Origin: Bacteroidales bacterium
Lineage (GTDB): Bacteria > Bacteroidota > Bacteroidia > Bacteroidales > UBA932
Direction of reading: 5' to 3'
NCBI GenBank assembly: GCA_017459075.1
Contig: JAFUDQ010000033.1
Span: forward strand, 1 to 64,000
Length of the DNA: 64,000 bases
Shown here: piece after piece, positions 49,459 through 59,104 of the stretch
Layout: every line of letters begins with the position of its first letter
Numbering within the stretch: position 1 is the first letter of the stretch
The notes under the pieces: model-generated
Told to the model about the DNA's origin: nothing
Database searches by the model: none
Seen by the model: only the letters and a program-made list of their open reading frames with translations
Made by a program: the position numbers and the translations under genes

Positions 49459-52400
49459 ATGGCACTATCCGGCATAATCCGTAAACTATTCGGCTCAAAA
49501 GCCGACAGGGACATGAAAGAAATCAAGCCCATGCTTGACAAAGTCCTCGCAGCATACCCCGCAATCGACGCCCTTGACAACGACGCCCTGAGAAGACTCA
49601 CAGAAACCCTCAAAGCAAAAATCGCAAATGTAGAAAAACCCTTTGAGAAAAGAATAGCAGAAATCAAGGAAGAGTTAGATACCGACATCCCTGTAAAAAG
49701 AAAGGAAGAACTGGCCACAGAGTCAGACAAACTCGTAAAGGAAGAAGATGAAAAAATAGAAGAAGTCCTCCTGGAAATCCTCCCCGAGGCCTTCTCAATC
49801 ATGAAATCCACAGCCCGCCGATTCAAGGAAAACAAAGAAATCGTCGTAACGGCATCGGACTTCGACCGCAACCTCACCACAAACCATGACTTCGTCCGCA
49901 TAGAAGGCGACAAGGCAATCTGGCAGAACAGCTGGGTAGCCGGCGGCAACATGATAACCTGGGATATGGTGCACTATGACGTCCAGCTCATCGGCGGCAT
50001 CGTCCTTCATCAGGGCAAAATCGCAGAGATGGCAACAGGTGAGGGTAAAACCCTGGTTGCAACCCTGCCGGTATTCCTGAATGCATTGGCCGGAAAAGGC
50101 GTCCATGTAGTCACAGTGAACGACTACCTGTCCAAACGAGACAGCGAGTGGATGGGACCTCTTTACATGTTCCACGGCCTCTCAGTAGACTGTATAGACA
50201 AGCACGAACCCAACAGCGACGCCCGCAAACGCGCGTACAACTGCGACATCACCTTTGGAACCAACAACGAATTCGGTTTTGATTACCTTAGGGACAACAT
50301 GGCCATCGGCATTGGAGACCTTGTCCAGAGGAAGCACCATTTCGCCATCGTTGATGAGGTTGACTCCGTCCTTATCGATGATGCCCGTACTCCTCTCATC
50401 ATCTCCGGTCCTGTAGCAAAGGCAGCATCGGACGAGCAGTTCATGGAATTCCGCCCCTATGTAGAAAGGCTCTATACACTTCAGCGTCAGCTGGTTACAC
50501 AGACCCTGACAGAAGCCCGCAAACTTATTTCCGAAGGCAATGAAGCAGAGGGAGGAAAACTCCTCCTCCGTTGCCACAAGGGACTTCCCAAGTACCAGCC
50601 GCTCATCAAATACCTGAGCGAACCCGGAATCAAGCAGCTCCTCCAGAAGACCGAAAACTTCTATATGCAGGATAACGAGCGCCAGATGCACATCGTAACC
50701 GATGACCTCTATTTCGTTATCAATGAGCAGCAGCACTCCGTTGACTTGACAGACAAGGGTCATGAGAATCTTGCAAAGAGCGTAAACAATTCAGATTTCT
50801 TCGTTCTGCCGGATGTGGGCTCCTCAATCGCAGAGATTGAAAAGAGCGAAAGCACCCTTCAGGAGAAGCAGGAGAAGAAAGACGCCCTCATGGAAGACTT
50901 CGCCCTCAAGAGCGAGCGCGTGCATACGATGATTCAGCTCCTCAAGGCCTATGCAATGTTCCAGAAGGATGTGGATTACATCATCGATGAGGGTAAGGTA
51001 AAGATTGTGGACGAGCAGACCGGTCGTATCATGGAAGGCCGCCGCTGGAGTGACGGCTTGCACCAGGCAGTGGAGGCCAAAGAGAATGTGAAGGTAGAGA
51101 ATCCTACCCAGACCTTCGCCACCATCACCCTTCAGAACTACTTCCGTATGTATCATAAGCTGTCAGGTATGACAGGTACGGCAGAGACTGAGGCAGGTGA
51201 GTTCTGGTCTATCTATAAGCTGGATGTCGTGGTAATTCCTACCAATCGCCCCGTTATAAGGGATGACCAGAATGACCTTATCTACAAGACCAAGAAGGCA
51301 AAATACGCTGCTGTGATTGCAAGGGTAGAGGAATTGGTCAAGGCCGGACGCCCTGTGCTCGTTGGTACTACGGACGTGGAGACTTCCGAGCTCCTCAGCC
51401 GTATGCTCCGGATGCGCGGCATTAAGCACAATGTGCTCAATGCAAAACAGCACGCCCGCGAGGCCGAAATCGTAGCCCAGGCAGGCCAGAGCAGCAATGT
51501 TACCATTGCGACCAACATGGCCGGCCGTGGTACCGATATCAAGCTCTCTCCGGAAGTTAAGGCTGCCGGAGGTCTTGCCATCATCGGTACTGAAAGGCAC
51601 GACAGCCGCCGTGTAGACAGGCAGCTGCGAGGCCGTGCCGGACGTCAGGGAGACCCCGGTTCTTCTACATTCTACGTTTCCCTGGAGGACAAGCTCATGC
51701 GCCTGTTCGGTTCAGAGCGCATCGCATCCGTAGTGGACCGTCTTGGCATGACAGAGCAGGATGCCCTTGAGAATAAGATGCTGTCCAACAGTATAGAGAA
51801 GGCCCAGCGCAAGGTAGAGGAGAACAACTTCGGTATCCGTAAGAGACTTCTTGAGTACGACGATGTCATGAATTATCAGCGAGAGGCTATTTACTCACGC
51901 CGCCGCAACGCCCTCTCCGGTGAGCGAATCGAGATTGATGTTATGAACATGATGCTCGATACCGCTTCCCGTCTTGTAGAGAAGTCCGCAGGCATGGAAT
52001 TCCCTGATTTTGAGGCCTTTGTTATGGGACAGCTTTCAATCGACCCTGGTTTTGACTCAGCTTTCTATGCCGATGCCAAGCCTCAGGAGATTGTAGACAA
52101 GCTCTTTGCCCACATGGAGGAGGTTTACAACCGCCGTATGGACAATCTTGTAGGCAAGGTCCTGCCTTTCCTCAAGGAAGTTTTTGAGAAGCAGGGCAAG
52201 ATGTACACCAACATCGCCATTCCTATTTCCGATGGCCGCAAGATGCTCAACCTTTCCGTTAACCTTGAGAAGGCTTATAACACCGAAGGCCGTGAGATTG
52301 CAAAGACCCTTAGCAAGACCATCATCCTTTGGCAGATTGACGAGCATTGGAAACAGCATCTGCGTGATATGGACAACCTTCGCCAGAGCGTACAGAATGC

Positions 52401-52740
52401 GGCTTACGAGCAGAAAGACCCGCTCGTGGTTTACAAGCTTGAGAGTTATAATCTCTTTGCCGATATGCTGGATACCCTTAACAAGGATGTGCTTTCATTC
52501 CTTCTCAGGGCTTTCATCCCTCTTCGCGAAGACAGCGCTTCCCGCCCTGCACCCCGTCCTTCCCAGCCGCGTCGTACCGATATGAGTCAGATGCAGACTT
52601 CACGCAATGACCTCTCTACGAACGGCGAGCAGAAGAGCAATACTCCGGTGGTTGCTGAGAAGAAGGTGGGACGTAATGACCCTTGTCCTTGCGGCAGCGG
52701 CAAGAAGTATAAGAACTGCCACGGTAAGGGATTGGTTTAG
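49459..52740 (+). CDS. secA: Preprotein translocase ATPase SecA
   Basis: 1093 residues from the ATG at 49459 ([20 protein letters not shown]); the frame upstream crosses the promoter and is rejected. SecA drives export through SecYEG. Walker A ATGEGKTL near 192, Walker [17 protein letters not shown] near 299, [11 protein letters not shown] and [10 protein letters not shown] are conserved. The C-terminal zinc tail [16 protein letters not shown] is intact, for SecB or ribosome contact. It is longer than the E. coli protein (about 900) because of inserts around residues 50-110 and 310-400, common in Bacteroidota. Confidence 0.97.
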   Translation: MALSGIIRKLFGSKADRDMKEIKPMLDKVLAAYPAIDALDNDALRRLTETLKAKIANVEKPFEKRIAEIKEELDTDIPVKRKEELATESDKLVKEEDEKIEEVLLEILPEAFSIMKSTARRFKENKEIVVTASDFDRNLTTNHDFVRIEGDKAIWQNSWVAGGNMITWDMVHYDVQLIGGIVLHQGKIAEMATGEGKTLVATLPVFLNALAGKGVHVVTVNDYLSKRDSEWMGPLYMFHGLSVDCIDKHEPNSDARKRAYNCDITFGTNNEFGFDYLRDNMAIGIGDLVQRKHHFAIVDEVDSVLIDDARTPLIISGPVAKAASDEQFMEFRPYVERLYTLQRQLVTQTLTEARKLISEGNEAEGGKLLLRCHKGLPKYQPLIKYLSEPGIKQLLQKTENFYMQDNERQMHIVTDDLYFVINEQQHSVDLTDKGHENLAKSVNNSDFFVLPDVGSSIAEIEKSESTLQEKQEKKDALMEDFALKSERVHTMIQLLKAYAMFQKDVDYIIDEGKVKIVDEQTGRIMEGRRWSDGLHQAVEAKENVKVENPTQTFATITLQNYFRMYHKLSGMTGTAETEAGEFWSIYKLDVVVIPTNRPVIRDDQNDLIYKTKKAKYAAVIARVEELVKAGRPVLVGTTDVETSELLSRMLRMRGIKHNVLNAKQHAREAEIVAQAGQSSNVTIATNMAGRGTDIKLSPEVKAAGGLAIIGTERHDSRRVDRQLRGRAGRQGDPGSSTFYVSLEDKLMRLFGSERIASVVDRLGMTEQDALENKMLSNSIEKAQRKVEENNFGIRKRLLEYDDVMNYQREAIYSRRRNALSGERIEIDVMNMMLDTASRLVEKSAGMEFPDFEAFVMGQLSIDPGFDSAFYADAKPQEIVDKLFAHMEEVYNRRMDNLVGKVLPFLKEVFEKQGKMYTNIAIPISDGRKMLNLSVNLEKAYNTEGREIAKTLSKTIILWQIDEHWKQHLRDMDNLRQSVQNAAYEQKDPLVVYKLESYNLFADMLDTLNKDVLSFLLRAFIPLREDSASRPAPRPSQPRRTDMSQMQTSRNDLSTNGEQKSNTPVVAEKKVGRNDPCPCGSGKKYKNCHGKGLV

Positions 52741-52770
52741 AATTATTTATGTTAGATTATATATTTTGAT

Positions 52771-53190
52771 ATGGCTAAAATGATGGAGCAGACTGTCAAT
52801 GTAAACGAGGTAAGCCGTATTTCAACGGGTAGTGTTGTAAAGGGTGAAATCAATTCTCCGAGTGACATCCGTATCGACGGCTCATTCGAGGGTAAGATTA
52901 TTTCCCAGGGCCGTGTTGTGATAGGCGAAAAGGCTGTTATCAGCGGCGATATTATCTGCGAGAATGTGGATTTCTGGGGAAAGATGACAGGTAATCTTTT
53001 CGTGAAGGATACTCTTGCCCTTAAGGAGGGTTGTGCTGTGAAGGGCAACCTTAATATCAGGCGTCTCGTTGTTGAGCTCGGAGCTTCTTTTGACGGTAAC
53101 TGCAAGATGCTGTCCGACGGTGAGTTTGACAAGGTTTCCGGTAAGGTTACAGAGGACAACACGGTAGGAGGAACACCTCTGAATGCATAA
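52771..53190 (+). CDS. Bactofilin-type cytoskeletal protein
   Basis: 139 residues. Right-handed beta-helix repeats of the bactofilin core are clear: GSVVKGEINSPSDIRIDGSF, GKIISQGRVVIGEKAVISGD and CAVKGNLNIRRLVVELGASF. Bactofilins polymerise without nucleotide and position cell-wall enzymes. It lies 30 bases after secA and four bases before the DUF4421 gene, so co-transcription with either is possible. Confidence 0.92.
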   Translation: MAKMMEQTVNVNEVSRISTGSVVKGEINSPSDIRIDGSFEGKIISQGRVVIGEKAVISGDIICENVDFWGKMTGNLFVKDTLALKEGCAVKGNLNIRRLVVELGASFDGNCKMLSDGEFDKVSGKVTEDNTVGGTPLNA

Positions 53191-53193
53191 TTT

Positions 53194-54231
53194 ATGACCG
53201 CTAAAGGGGGAAAGGCGGGACTTAGGCTATGGATTGTCTTATTGGCAATCCTAGCCTTTCCTTTACCAAAAAGTTATGCCCAGAATTTGTCCGGCATAAT
53301 TAACTCCCTTGATGGTTTTTTCAGGTCTGTAGGTATTACGGATCTTTACAAATATGCCAAGAACCGGGATTCTACTTTTTATGTTTCGCCTCCCGGGGAT
53401 TTTGACATCAGGCTGAGCATGAACCTGGCCGGTTCCATTATGCATACCAGGGGCAGCGAGAGTGGAACTAACAACAAATTCCGCAGCCATATCAGCTCAG
53501 AGAGTGTCGTATCTTCTTCTGTTACAGTTGGTTATAAAGGTGTGGCCCTGGGCTATACCTTCAACCCTTTCTCTGACAGTAAGTCAAAAGATGACCGTCG
53601 TTTCAATGTTACTTTGTACGGGAACTTGCTGGGGCTGGATTTTTCTTATTACAATATCAAGTCTTTTTCCGGGTATTCGCGTCTTGGGGACGAGAAGTAT
53701 ACGATTCCTTTCGGCGAGCCTAATATGAAGCTTTTCCTTCTGAACGGCTTCGTTATTTTCAATCACAAGCGTTATTCTTTTCCTGCCGGGGTGGGGCAGA
53801 GTAATATCCAGAAGCGTTCTTCGGGTAGTTTGATTGGGGGTATTTCTTATTCCAGAAACAAGACGAATGTAGCGTCCGTTGGTTTTGGCGAGCCTTCTAT
53901 TAAGATTGATTCCAAGGTGCTTTCAATTGGGGCTGGTTACGGGTATAATTATGTGCCTCGTGAGAATGCTTTGATTTCGTTTATGTTCCTGCCGAAGTTT
54001 GTGGTTTACGACAGTTCTTTTGTGGATGTGGATCATTATGACATTAAGCAGACGTTCAAGAGGCCGGAGCTTACTTATTCCGCTAATTTTGCGGCTGTGA
54101 GGTGGTTTGGTCCTATTTACGTGGCTTTTACCGCCTTGGCCGATGCTTATTCTTCCCATCACACCTCCTCTGGTTTCCACCTCCTTCAAATCCAGTGGCA
54201 ACTCCATGCTCACCTTGGCGTCAACTTCTAA
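53194..54231 (+). CDS. DUF4421 outer-membrane beta-barrel-like protein
   Basis: 345 residues. An N-terminal signal peptide (about 8-29, ending KSYAQ). The rest alternates amphipathic strands with aromatic girdles (VTVGYKGVALGYTFNPFS, LLGLDFSYYNIKSFSG, SIGAGYGYNYVP) and ends in aromatic phenylalanine (LGVNF), the usual outer-membrane barrel end signal. I place it in DUF4421 from its KGVALGYTFNP motif; function is unknown. It follows the bactofilin gene closely. A structured repeat lies just beyond its stop. Confidence 0.78.
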   Translation: MTAKGGKAGLRLWIVLLAILAFPLPKSYAQNLSGIINSLDGFFRSVGITDLYKYAKNRDSTFYVSPPGDFDIRLSMNLAGSIMHTRGSESGTNNKFRSHISSESVVSSSVTVGYKGVALGYTFNPFSDSKSKDDRRFNVTLYGNLLGLDFSYYNIKSFSGYSRLGDEKYTIPFGEPNMKLFLLNGFVIFNHKRYSFPAGVGQSNIQKRSSGSLIGGISYSRNKTNVASVGFGEPSIKIDSKVLSIGAGYGYNYVPRENALISFMFLPKFVVYDSSFVDVDHYDIKQTFKRPELTYSANFAAVRWFGPIYVAFTALADAYSSHHTSSGFHLLQIQWQLHAHLGVNF

Positions 54232-54240
54232 ATCTATATC

Positions 54241-54341
54241 TTGCTGGTTGGGAATATGTCTGCCGGACCCCCGCCTCCCTTTCGGGAGGCACCCCCTAGC
54301 CGGGGGTGGCACGACCTTGCAGATATACACCCAACCTGCAA
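54241..54341 (+). repeat. Structured repeat element, copy B
   Basis: The outer arms 54246-54263 and 54319-54336 pair over 18 positions with two mismatches and one wobble, and the pairing extends outward to about 54241 and 54341. They enclose GCCTCCC-TTTC-GGGAGGC (54273-54290) and CCCCC-TAGCC-GGGGG (54292-54306). The core matches copy A at 12738-12790, but the outer arms have a quite different sequence that still pairs. It lies between two convergent genes. Confidence 0.75.
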
Positions 54342-54351
54342 AGAGACAAAA

Positions 54352-55161
54352 CTATAAGCGGACTTCCAGATAGAGGGGAAGATGGTCTGAGACGATGTGA
54401 GGGGCGATGTCAGGGCCAAGTGCCTTGGCAAACTGCTCTGCGGTGCAAACACCCGCACTGACAACTTCCACAGCCGGACAACCTTTAAGAAGCATAATGT
54501 AATCAATGCAAATCTTCGGAGTATCAGAAGGATAACTTAGCTCCTGCGGAGTAAGGATATCCCAATCCTCACAAGCATTTTTTATGACGATGCTCTCCGG
54601 CAGCGAATTAAAGTCACCGGAAAGAAAAACCGGCTTCCCGGCGCTGCCAAAAAGGGATTTCAGCCTTTCCGTCACAACTTTCAGCTGCTCCAGCCTGGCG
54701 TTTTCCGACACATGGTCCAAATGAATCTGGGCGAAAACATAGTCTGGGGTCTCTATATAAGCGGCAGAACGCGGCTCGCTGCCATCGCCCCTTGGAAGAG
54801 CAATCAGCCCGCTGCTCACAACCCCGGCCTTGGAAACCGCACCGTTGCCGTAAGCACCTCCGCGGTAAGGCATAGCCCTGGCATACTGGCGCTCCCATCC
54901 CTGGCCCAATTGCTCCTGCAGCACAGCCAGCTGGTCAGCCCCGTGGCGGGCATTGCAACTGTCCACCTCATTAAGGCCTACAGTCTCTGCACCAAGGGAC
55001 TTTATAAGACTGGCAACAAGAGGGGTGCTGTCATCAATTTCCTTGGAAAAGGCACCTACATTGTAACTCATAAGCCTGACAGTCCTGCTCTCCTTCGTGC
55101 AGCAGGAAGAGAGTGTTGCGGCAATAAGGCCGGCCGCCAGCATCCAGAATAAGCGTTTCAT
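54352..55161 (-). CDS. Endonuclease/exonuclease/phosphatase-fold lipoprotein
   Basis: 269 residues. Type II signal with lipobox LSSC near residue 20, so it is exported and membrane-anchored. EEP-fold residues are in place: Asn in MSYNVGAF, Glu in GLNEVDSC, His in AQIHLDHV, Asp/Asn in SGDFNSLPES, Asp in CIDYIML and the terminal VSDHLPLYLEV. The family includes sphingomyelinases, inositol phosphatases and nucleases, so the substrate is open. It is the last gene of a minus-strand run TPR, MBL, EEP, four bases after the MBL stop. Confidence 0.88.
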   Translation of the reverse strand: MKRLFWMLAAGLIAATLSSCCTKESRTVRLMSYNVGAFSKEIDDSTPLVASLIKSLGAETVGLNEVDSCNARHGADQLAVLQEQLGQGWERQYARAMPYRGGAYGNGAVSKAGVVSSGLIALPRGDGSEPRSAAYIETPDYVFAQIHLDHVSENARLEQLKVVTERLKSLFGSAGKPVFLSGDFNSLPESIVIKNACEDWDILTPQELSYPSDTPKICIDYIMLLKGCPAVEVVSAGVCTAEQFAKALGPDIAPHIVSDHLPLYLEVRL

Positions 55162-55165
55162 ATCT

Positions 55166-55972
55166 TTATAATGTATATAGCGCGGAAGGGTATTCGCGCG
55201 GAAGGGGTTTCAGAATCATCGAACCATCTGTAAAAGAAGGACTTAGCGAGCGGAGCGCAGCAAGGGACGCCGCGTAAGCAGCCTCATGGGTATTGTTATT
55301 CTCGCTTAAATGACAGAGGAATACGGCGCGAAGCCCGGGGTGCCAGATACGCCTGAGGGCGGAAGCGCACTCATCGTTGCTAAGATGCCCGTTGCCGCCG
55401 CAAATCCTCATTTTAAGTTCATGAGGATATGGCCCTCCCATCAGCATGTCAACATCGTAATTAGACTCAATCACAACAACATCGGCCTGGCTGGCAAGGG
55501 AAACGGCCTCATCGGTCACCCGTCCGGCATCGGTCATGATAAAGAACTTCCTGTCCGCCACGGAAACTGCATATCCGCAGGTGAAAGAAGCATCGTGGGG
55601 CACAACGAAATACCGTACCTTCATATTCCCGACAGGGTTCCACCGGCCCTCGTCAAGAATTCTGCGGCATGGAGCTATGCAGGAAGCGGTGAATGAGTGA
55701 TGCGCCAGGGCCTCGTGCAGGGGAGCGGAGGCATAGACGGGCTTGCCAAGCCGCTTGCAGTAAGAACCAAGGTTGCGGATATGGTCCAGGTGGTCGTGAG
55801 TCACAAGAATTCCGCAGACGGCGTCCATGCTCAGTCCGTTTGCCGTCATGTGCTTCTTAAGGGAGCGCAGGGACGTACCGGCATCAATCAGGATAGCCTG
55901 TCCCTCACACTCCAGGTAGTAACAGTTTCCGCAACTGCCACTGGAGAAACTCATGAAACGAAGGTTACTCAT
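55166..55972 (-). CDS. Metallo-beta-lactamase-fold hydrolase (YycJ/WalJ-like)
   Basis: 268 residues. The metal motif VTHDHLDHI near residue 60, preceded by ILIDAGTSLRSLKKHM, and later histidines in VPHDASFTCGY and DAGRV/ESNYDVDML fit the YycJ branch. SFSSGSCGNCYYLE at the start is characteristic. Proposed roles in this branch include a DNA exonuclease linked to repair and cell-wall signalling. Cytoplasmic. It overlaps the end of the TPR gene by eight bases. Confidence 0.88.
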   Translation of the reverse strand: MSNLRFMSFSSGSCGNCYYLECEGQAILIDAGTSLRSLKKHMTANGLSMDAVCGILVTHDHLDHIRNLGSYCKRLGKPVYASAPLHEALAHHSFTASCIAPCRRILDEGRWNPVGNMKVRYFVVPHDASFTCGYAVSVADRKFFIMTDAGRVTDEAVSLASQADVVVIESNYDVDMLMGGPYPHELKMRICGGNGHLSNDECASALRRIWHPGLRAVFLCHLSENNNTHEAAYAASLAALRSLSPSFTDGSMILKPLPREYPSALYTL

Positions 55973-57974
55973 CTTTTTCCTCGCAGTATCGGCTTATAAC
56001 TCCGTAGGCATCGGCAACGCCAAGTTCACCGGCAATGGAGAGGTCGTAGCAGCCTTTCTCCTTGTCTTTCAGGTAGATAAGCACCAGGCCGCGGTTAAAG
56101 TAAGCATCGGCCATGGCAGGGTAGAGACGAATGGCCTCTGAGTAGCTGTCAATGGATTCCACAAGGCGTGAAGAAAGGCATTGCAGGTTTCCAAGGTTGA
56201 AGTGCAGGTAAGGGAAGTCCGGCAAAAGCTTCACGGCCTCTTCAAGGTCTGACAGGGCGTCGGTATAGTCATAGCTGTGGCTGACGCTCTCCTTGACCCT
56301 GGCGCGGGTGGTGCCGCGGTCATCCATTGTAAGGGTCTGCACATTGCTCTCTATGGAGGAAAGGAATTCTATCATCTCTGCACGCAGTACGCCCCGGTTC
56401 ATAAGGTAGAACGCCTTGTACATATTGCCGTATCTGTCTGATTCAGAAGTGTTTCTGACAGCCTGCCCGTAGTAGGTCATGGCCGCGTTGAACTGCCTTG
56501 AAGACAGCTCGTACAAGCCTTTCAGGAAGTCACCCATTCCGCCCGGGGCTGATGTAGCCGCCTCTGACAAATCAACATATGAAATTGCGCTGCGAAGTGA
56601 ATCCTTGCTTGTAATTGCCACCGGCACGGGGGTCTCACGCAGGAACTTCTCCAGCAGCGGGTTCTCGTATTTGCGCGACAGGGCCACAAGTCCCAAATCG
56701 CGTTTTGGAGATAGCACAAACTTGTAAAGCGGGTGCAGGCGGACGTCTATGTCACGGTGCTGCAGGAGCTCATCGTCAAAGTCTTTCTTGGCAAAATCGG
56801 CATCAAGTGACAGCAGCGAACTGTATTTCTTCGTAGTATCGGCAAAAGAACCCTCGGATGCAGCGTTAGTCTCATGATATTCCTTGATTTTGCGCCGCGC
56901 AGTCTCATAATCGGTGGCAGCCTTTGCATATTCTCCCATCTGGCGCAAGGCGTATGAGCGGTTCATATAGGCCTTTGCAAAATCAGGATAAATGTCGATG
57001 GCTTTGTCATAGTCTTCAACGGCGTCCACCCACCTTTCCATCTGCATGAAGAAGGAGGCTCTGTTATAGTAGGCCAGCACGTTGCGGGGGTTTATGTTGA
57101 TGACGCGGTCCATGTCGTCCAGCGCCTGTTCAAAGTTGCCTGTGCGGGCGTAAATCAAACTTCTGTTATACAGGGTGAGGGCATTGCCGGGCTCATCGCG
57201 GAGCACGCGGTCCAGGTCTTTCATGGCAGAATTGTAATCATCTGTCTCATAATACATTAAAGCCCTGTTGAAGTAAGCGAAAGTAGACGTTGTGTCAAGA
57301 GAAATGGCCTTGTCCATATCCTTGATTGCATCCTTGTATTCCCCTTTTGCGGCCTTCAGGCGTCCGCGGCGCACATAGCCTTCCGGTTCAAAACGGTCCA
57401 GCTTTATGGCCTTGTTGTAGTCATTCAGGGCCTTGGTGGTATCGCCCATGAAAAGGTAGCTTGCGCCCCTGTTAAGGAAGGCGGCCGGGTCCTTTGGCTG
57501 CTTGCGGATATACCAGTCGAAGTCCGTCACGGCCTCGTTGAAACGCTGGGCAAGGAAGTATGTCACTCCGCGGCTGAAGTATATGCCTTCGTACCCGGGA
57601 CGAAGGGAAAGGGCAGCATCAAAGTCCCTAAGTGCGGATTCGTAATCTCCTGAGCGGCTGAAGGTTATGGCCCTGTAGTGATATCCGGATGTGAAAACGG
57701 GATTCAGTTTTACCGATTTGTCAAAATCTTTCTGAGCACCGCGAACATCGCCAAGATTGTATTTGGCGATTCCCCTGTAAAAGAATGTCCAGTAGTCAGT
57801 ACTGTCTATTCTTGCAAGCACATTGAAATTCTCTATTGACTGCGCAAACTTGCCGTCTGCGAGTGCCTGCCGCCCCCTCATATAGAAGACCTCCCTGTCA
57901 TATTGGGCGCTCATTTGAAGAGCCGACACCAAAAAAATGACCGGAATTAAGAAGTATTTTGAAAAAAAATTCAT
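55965..57974 (-). CDS. Exported protein with many TPR repeats
   Basis: 669 residues from the ATG at 57974 (MNFFSKYFLIPVIFLVSALQ), giving a clean signal peptide; the longer frame crosses the promoter. At least ten tandem TPR units span about 25-400 (for example AYYNRASFFMQMERWVDAVE), then a less regular part, then three more near the end (YLHFNLGNLQCLSSRLVESI). It is probably a periplasmic or outer-membrane scaffold. It is the first gene of the TPR-MBL-EEP run. Confidence 0.88.
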   Translation of the reverse strand: MNFFSKYFLIPVIFLVSALQMSAQYDREVFYMRGRQALADGKFAQSIENFNVLARIDSTDYWTFFYRGIAKYNLGDVRGAQKDFDKSVKLNPVFTSGYHYRAITFSRSGDYESALRDFDAALSLRPGYEGIYFSRGVTYFLAQRFNEAVTDFDWYIRKQPKDPAAFLNRGASYLFMGDTTKALNDYNKAIKLDRFEPEGYVRRGRLKAAKGEYKDAIKDMDKAISLDTTSTFAYFNRALMYYETDDYNSAMKDLDRVLRDEPGNALTLYNRSLIYARTGNFEQALDDMDRVININPRNVLAYYNRASFFMQMERWVDAVEDYDKAIDIYPDFAKAYMNRSYALRQMGEYAKAATDYETARRKIKEYHETNAASEGSFADTTKKYSSLLSLDADFAKKDFDDELLQHRDIDVRLHPLYKFVLSPKRDLGLVALSRKYENPLLEKFLRETPVPVAITSKDSLRSAISYVDLSEAATSAPGGMGDFLKGLYELSSRQFNAAMTYYGQAVRNTSESDRYGNMYKAFYLMNRGVLRAEMIEFLSSIESNVQTLTMDDRGTTRARVKESVSHSYDYTDALSDLEEAVKLLPDFPYLHFNLGNLQCLSSRLVESIDSYSEAIRLYPAMADAYFNRGLVLIYLKDKEKGCYDLSIAGELGVADAYGVISRYCEEKDE

Positions 57975-57992
57975 ATTCTGCCCGATTATCAC

Positions 57993-58018
57993 TATTTTTG
58001 ACGGATACTGCAAATATA
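57993..58018. promoter_or_regulatory. Divergent promoters, TPR gene and M28-like gene
   Basis: TATTTTTG on the plus strand (57993-58000) and TATATTTG on the minus strand (58011-58018) face away from each other across only ten bases. The plus-strand start would lie after about 58005, which rules out the earliest possible start codon of the M28-like gene. Confidence 0.5.
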
Positions 58019-58027
58019 CAAACAGTT

Positions 58028-59104
58028 TTGATTTTATTTAAAAATATCAGCCTAATCGCGAGCCTCATTCTGATGGTCACCGCAATTTTCCCTTGCAAGG
58101 CAAGGGATATGCGCATAGACATATCGGAGGAAGCACGCGCTACCGTCACAGAACAAAAACTGAGCCGGGACATAGAATTCCTCTCGGATTCGCTCTGCGG
58201 CGGCAGGGCAACGGGCACTTCCGGGGCTATGGAAACTGCCTCCTGGATTTCCCGGCGCTTCACCAAGCTCGGCCTTGTTCCCCTGGGCACTTCATACATC
58301 CACAGTTTCAAAACCCAGCCTTCCGGCACCGGCCGCAATGTTATCGGCCTTCTCGGCGGTAAATCTTCCGGAAGCGGTAAACCTTCCGGAAGCGACAAAT
58401 CTTCCGGGAACGGCAAAGGACAGTATATCATTATCATGGCCAGCTTCGACGGCCTTGGCATACGTGGCGGAAACATTTACCCCGGGGCTGACAGCAACGC
58501 CTCCGGAGTCGCGGCCCTCCTTTCAATTGCAGAGATGATGTCCCTTTCCAGGGACCTTGGAAGGGAATATGATGCCGATGTCATCTTTGTGGGACTTGAT
58601 GCCAAATACCTGAGTTTCAGCGGTTCCAACGCCCTTTGGGCGGAGATAGCCTCAGGCTCCCTGAGGGATGGCCAGGGCCGCTGCATCGGTCCGGAAAACA
58701 TAAAGCTGGTGCTGAATATTGACCAGATTGGCAGCAGCCTTAGTCCTCTTAAATCGGGCCGCAAAGACTATCTGATTATGCTTACCGGCAGCATCGGCAC
58801 AAAAGAAGTGCAGCAGGCCAATAAAAGCAAGGGTACGGCTTTGGATATTGCCTTTGACTATTACGGCAGCCGCGATTTTACTAATGTCTTCTACCGTAGG
58901 GCAGGGGACCAGAAAGTGTTCGTGGAGCACAAAATCCCGGCCGTCCTGGCAACGTCCGGCATAACGATGAACAATAACAAACTGACAGATACTTTAGATA
59001 ATTTAGACCTCCCTGTAATGAAAAGGCGGATATGGCTGCTGTGGAACTGGACAGAGCGCATGGCCGGGATAGCATCGGGAGACAATAAAGTAAAAAAAGC
59101 ATGA
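58028..59104 (+). CDS. M28-like exported protein, probable pseudopeptidase
   Basis: 358 residues from a TTG at 58028 that gives a signal peptide (ILFKNISLIASLILMVTAIF). An ATG at 57959 would precede the promoter; later ATGs lose the signal. The body follows the M28 aminopeptidase fold (LSDSLCGGRATGTSGAMETA, PGADSNASGVAALLSIAEMM, LNIDQIGSS, TDTLDNLDLPVM). The zinc and catalytic positions are altered: the AHxD histidine is Ser (MASFDG), the EE pair is missing (VGLDAKYLSFSGS) and the late histidine is not seen (MNNNKLTDT). A Ser/Gly/Lys-rich insert (about 120-145) sits in the fold. It overlaps the ABC gene by four bases. Confidence 0.72.
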   Translation: MILFKNISLIASLILMVTAIFPCKARDMRIDISEEARATVTEQKLSRDIEFLSDSLCGGRATGTSGAMETASWISRRFTKLGLVPLGTSYIHSFKTQPSGTGRNVIGLLGGKSSGSGKPSGSDKSSGNGKGQYIIIMASFDGLGIRGGNIYPGADSNASGVAALLSIAEMMSLSRDLGREYDADVIFVGLDAKYLSFSGSNALWAEIASGSLRDGQGRCIGPENIKLVLNIDQIGSSLSPLKSGRKDYLIMLTGSIGTKEVQQANKSKGTALDIAFDYYGSRDFTNVFYRRAGDQKVFVEHKIPAVLATSGITMNNNKLTDTLDNLDLPVMKRRIWLLWNWTERMAGIASGDNKVKKA

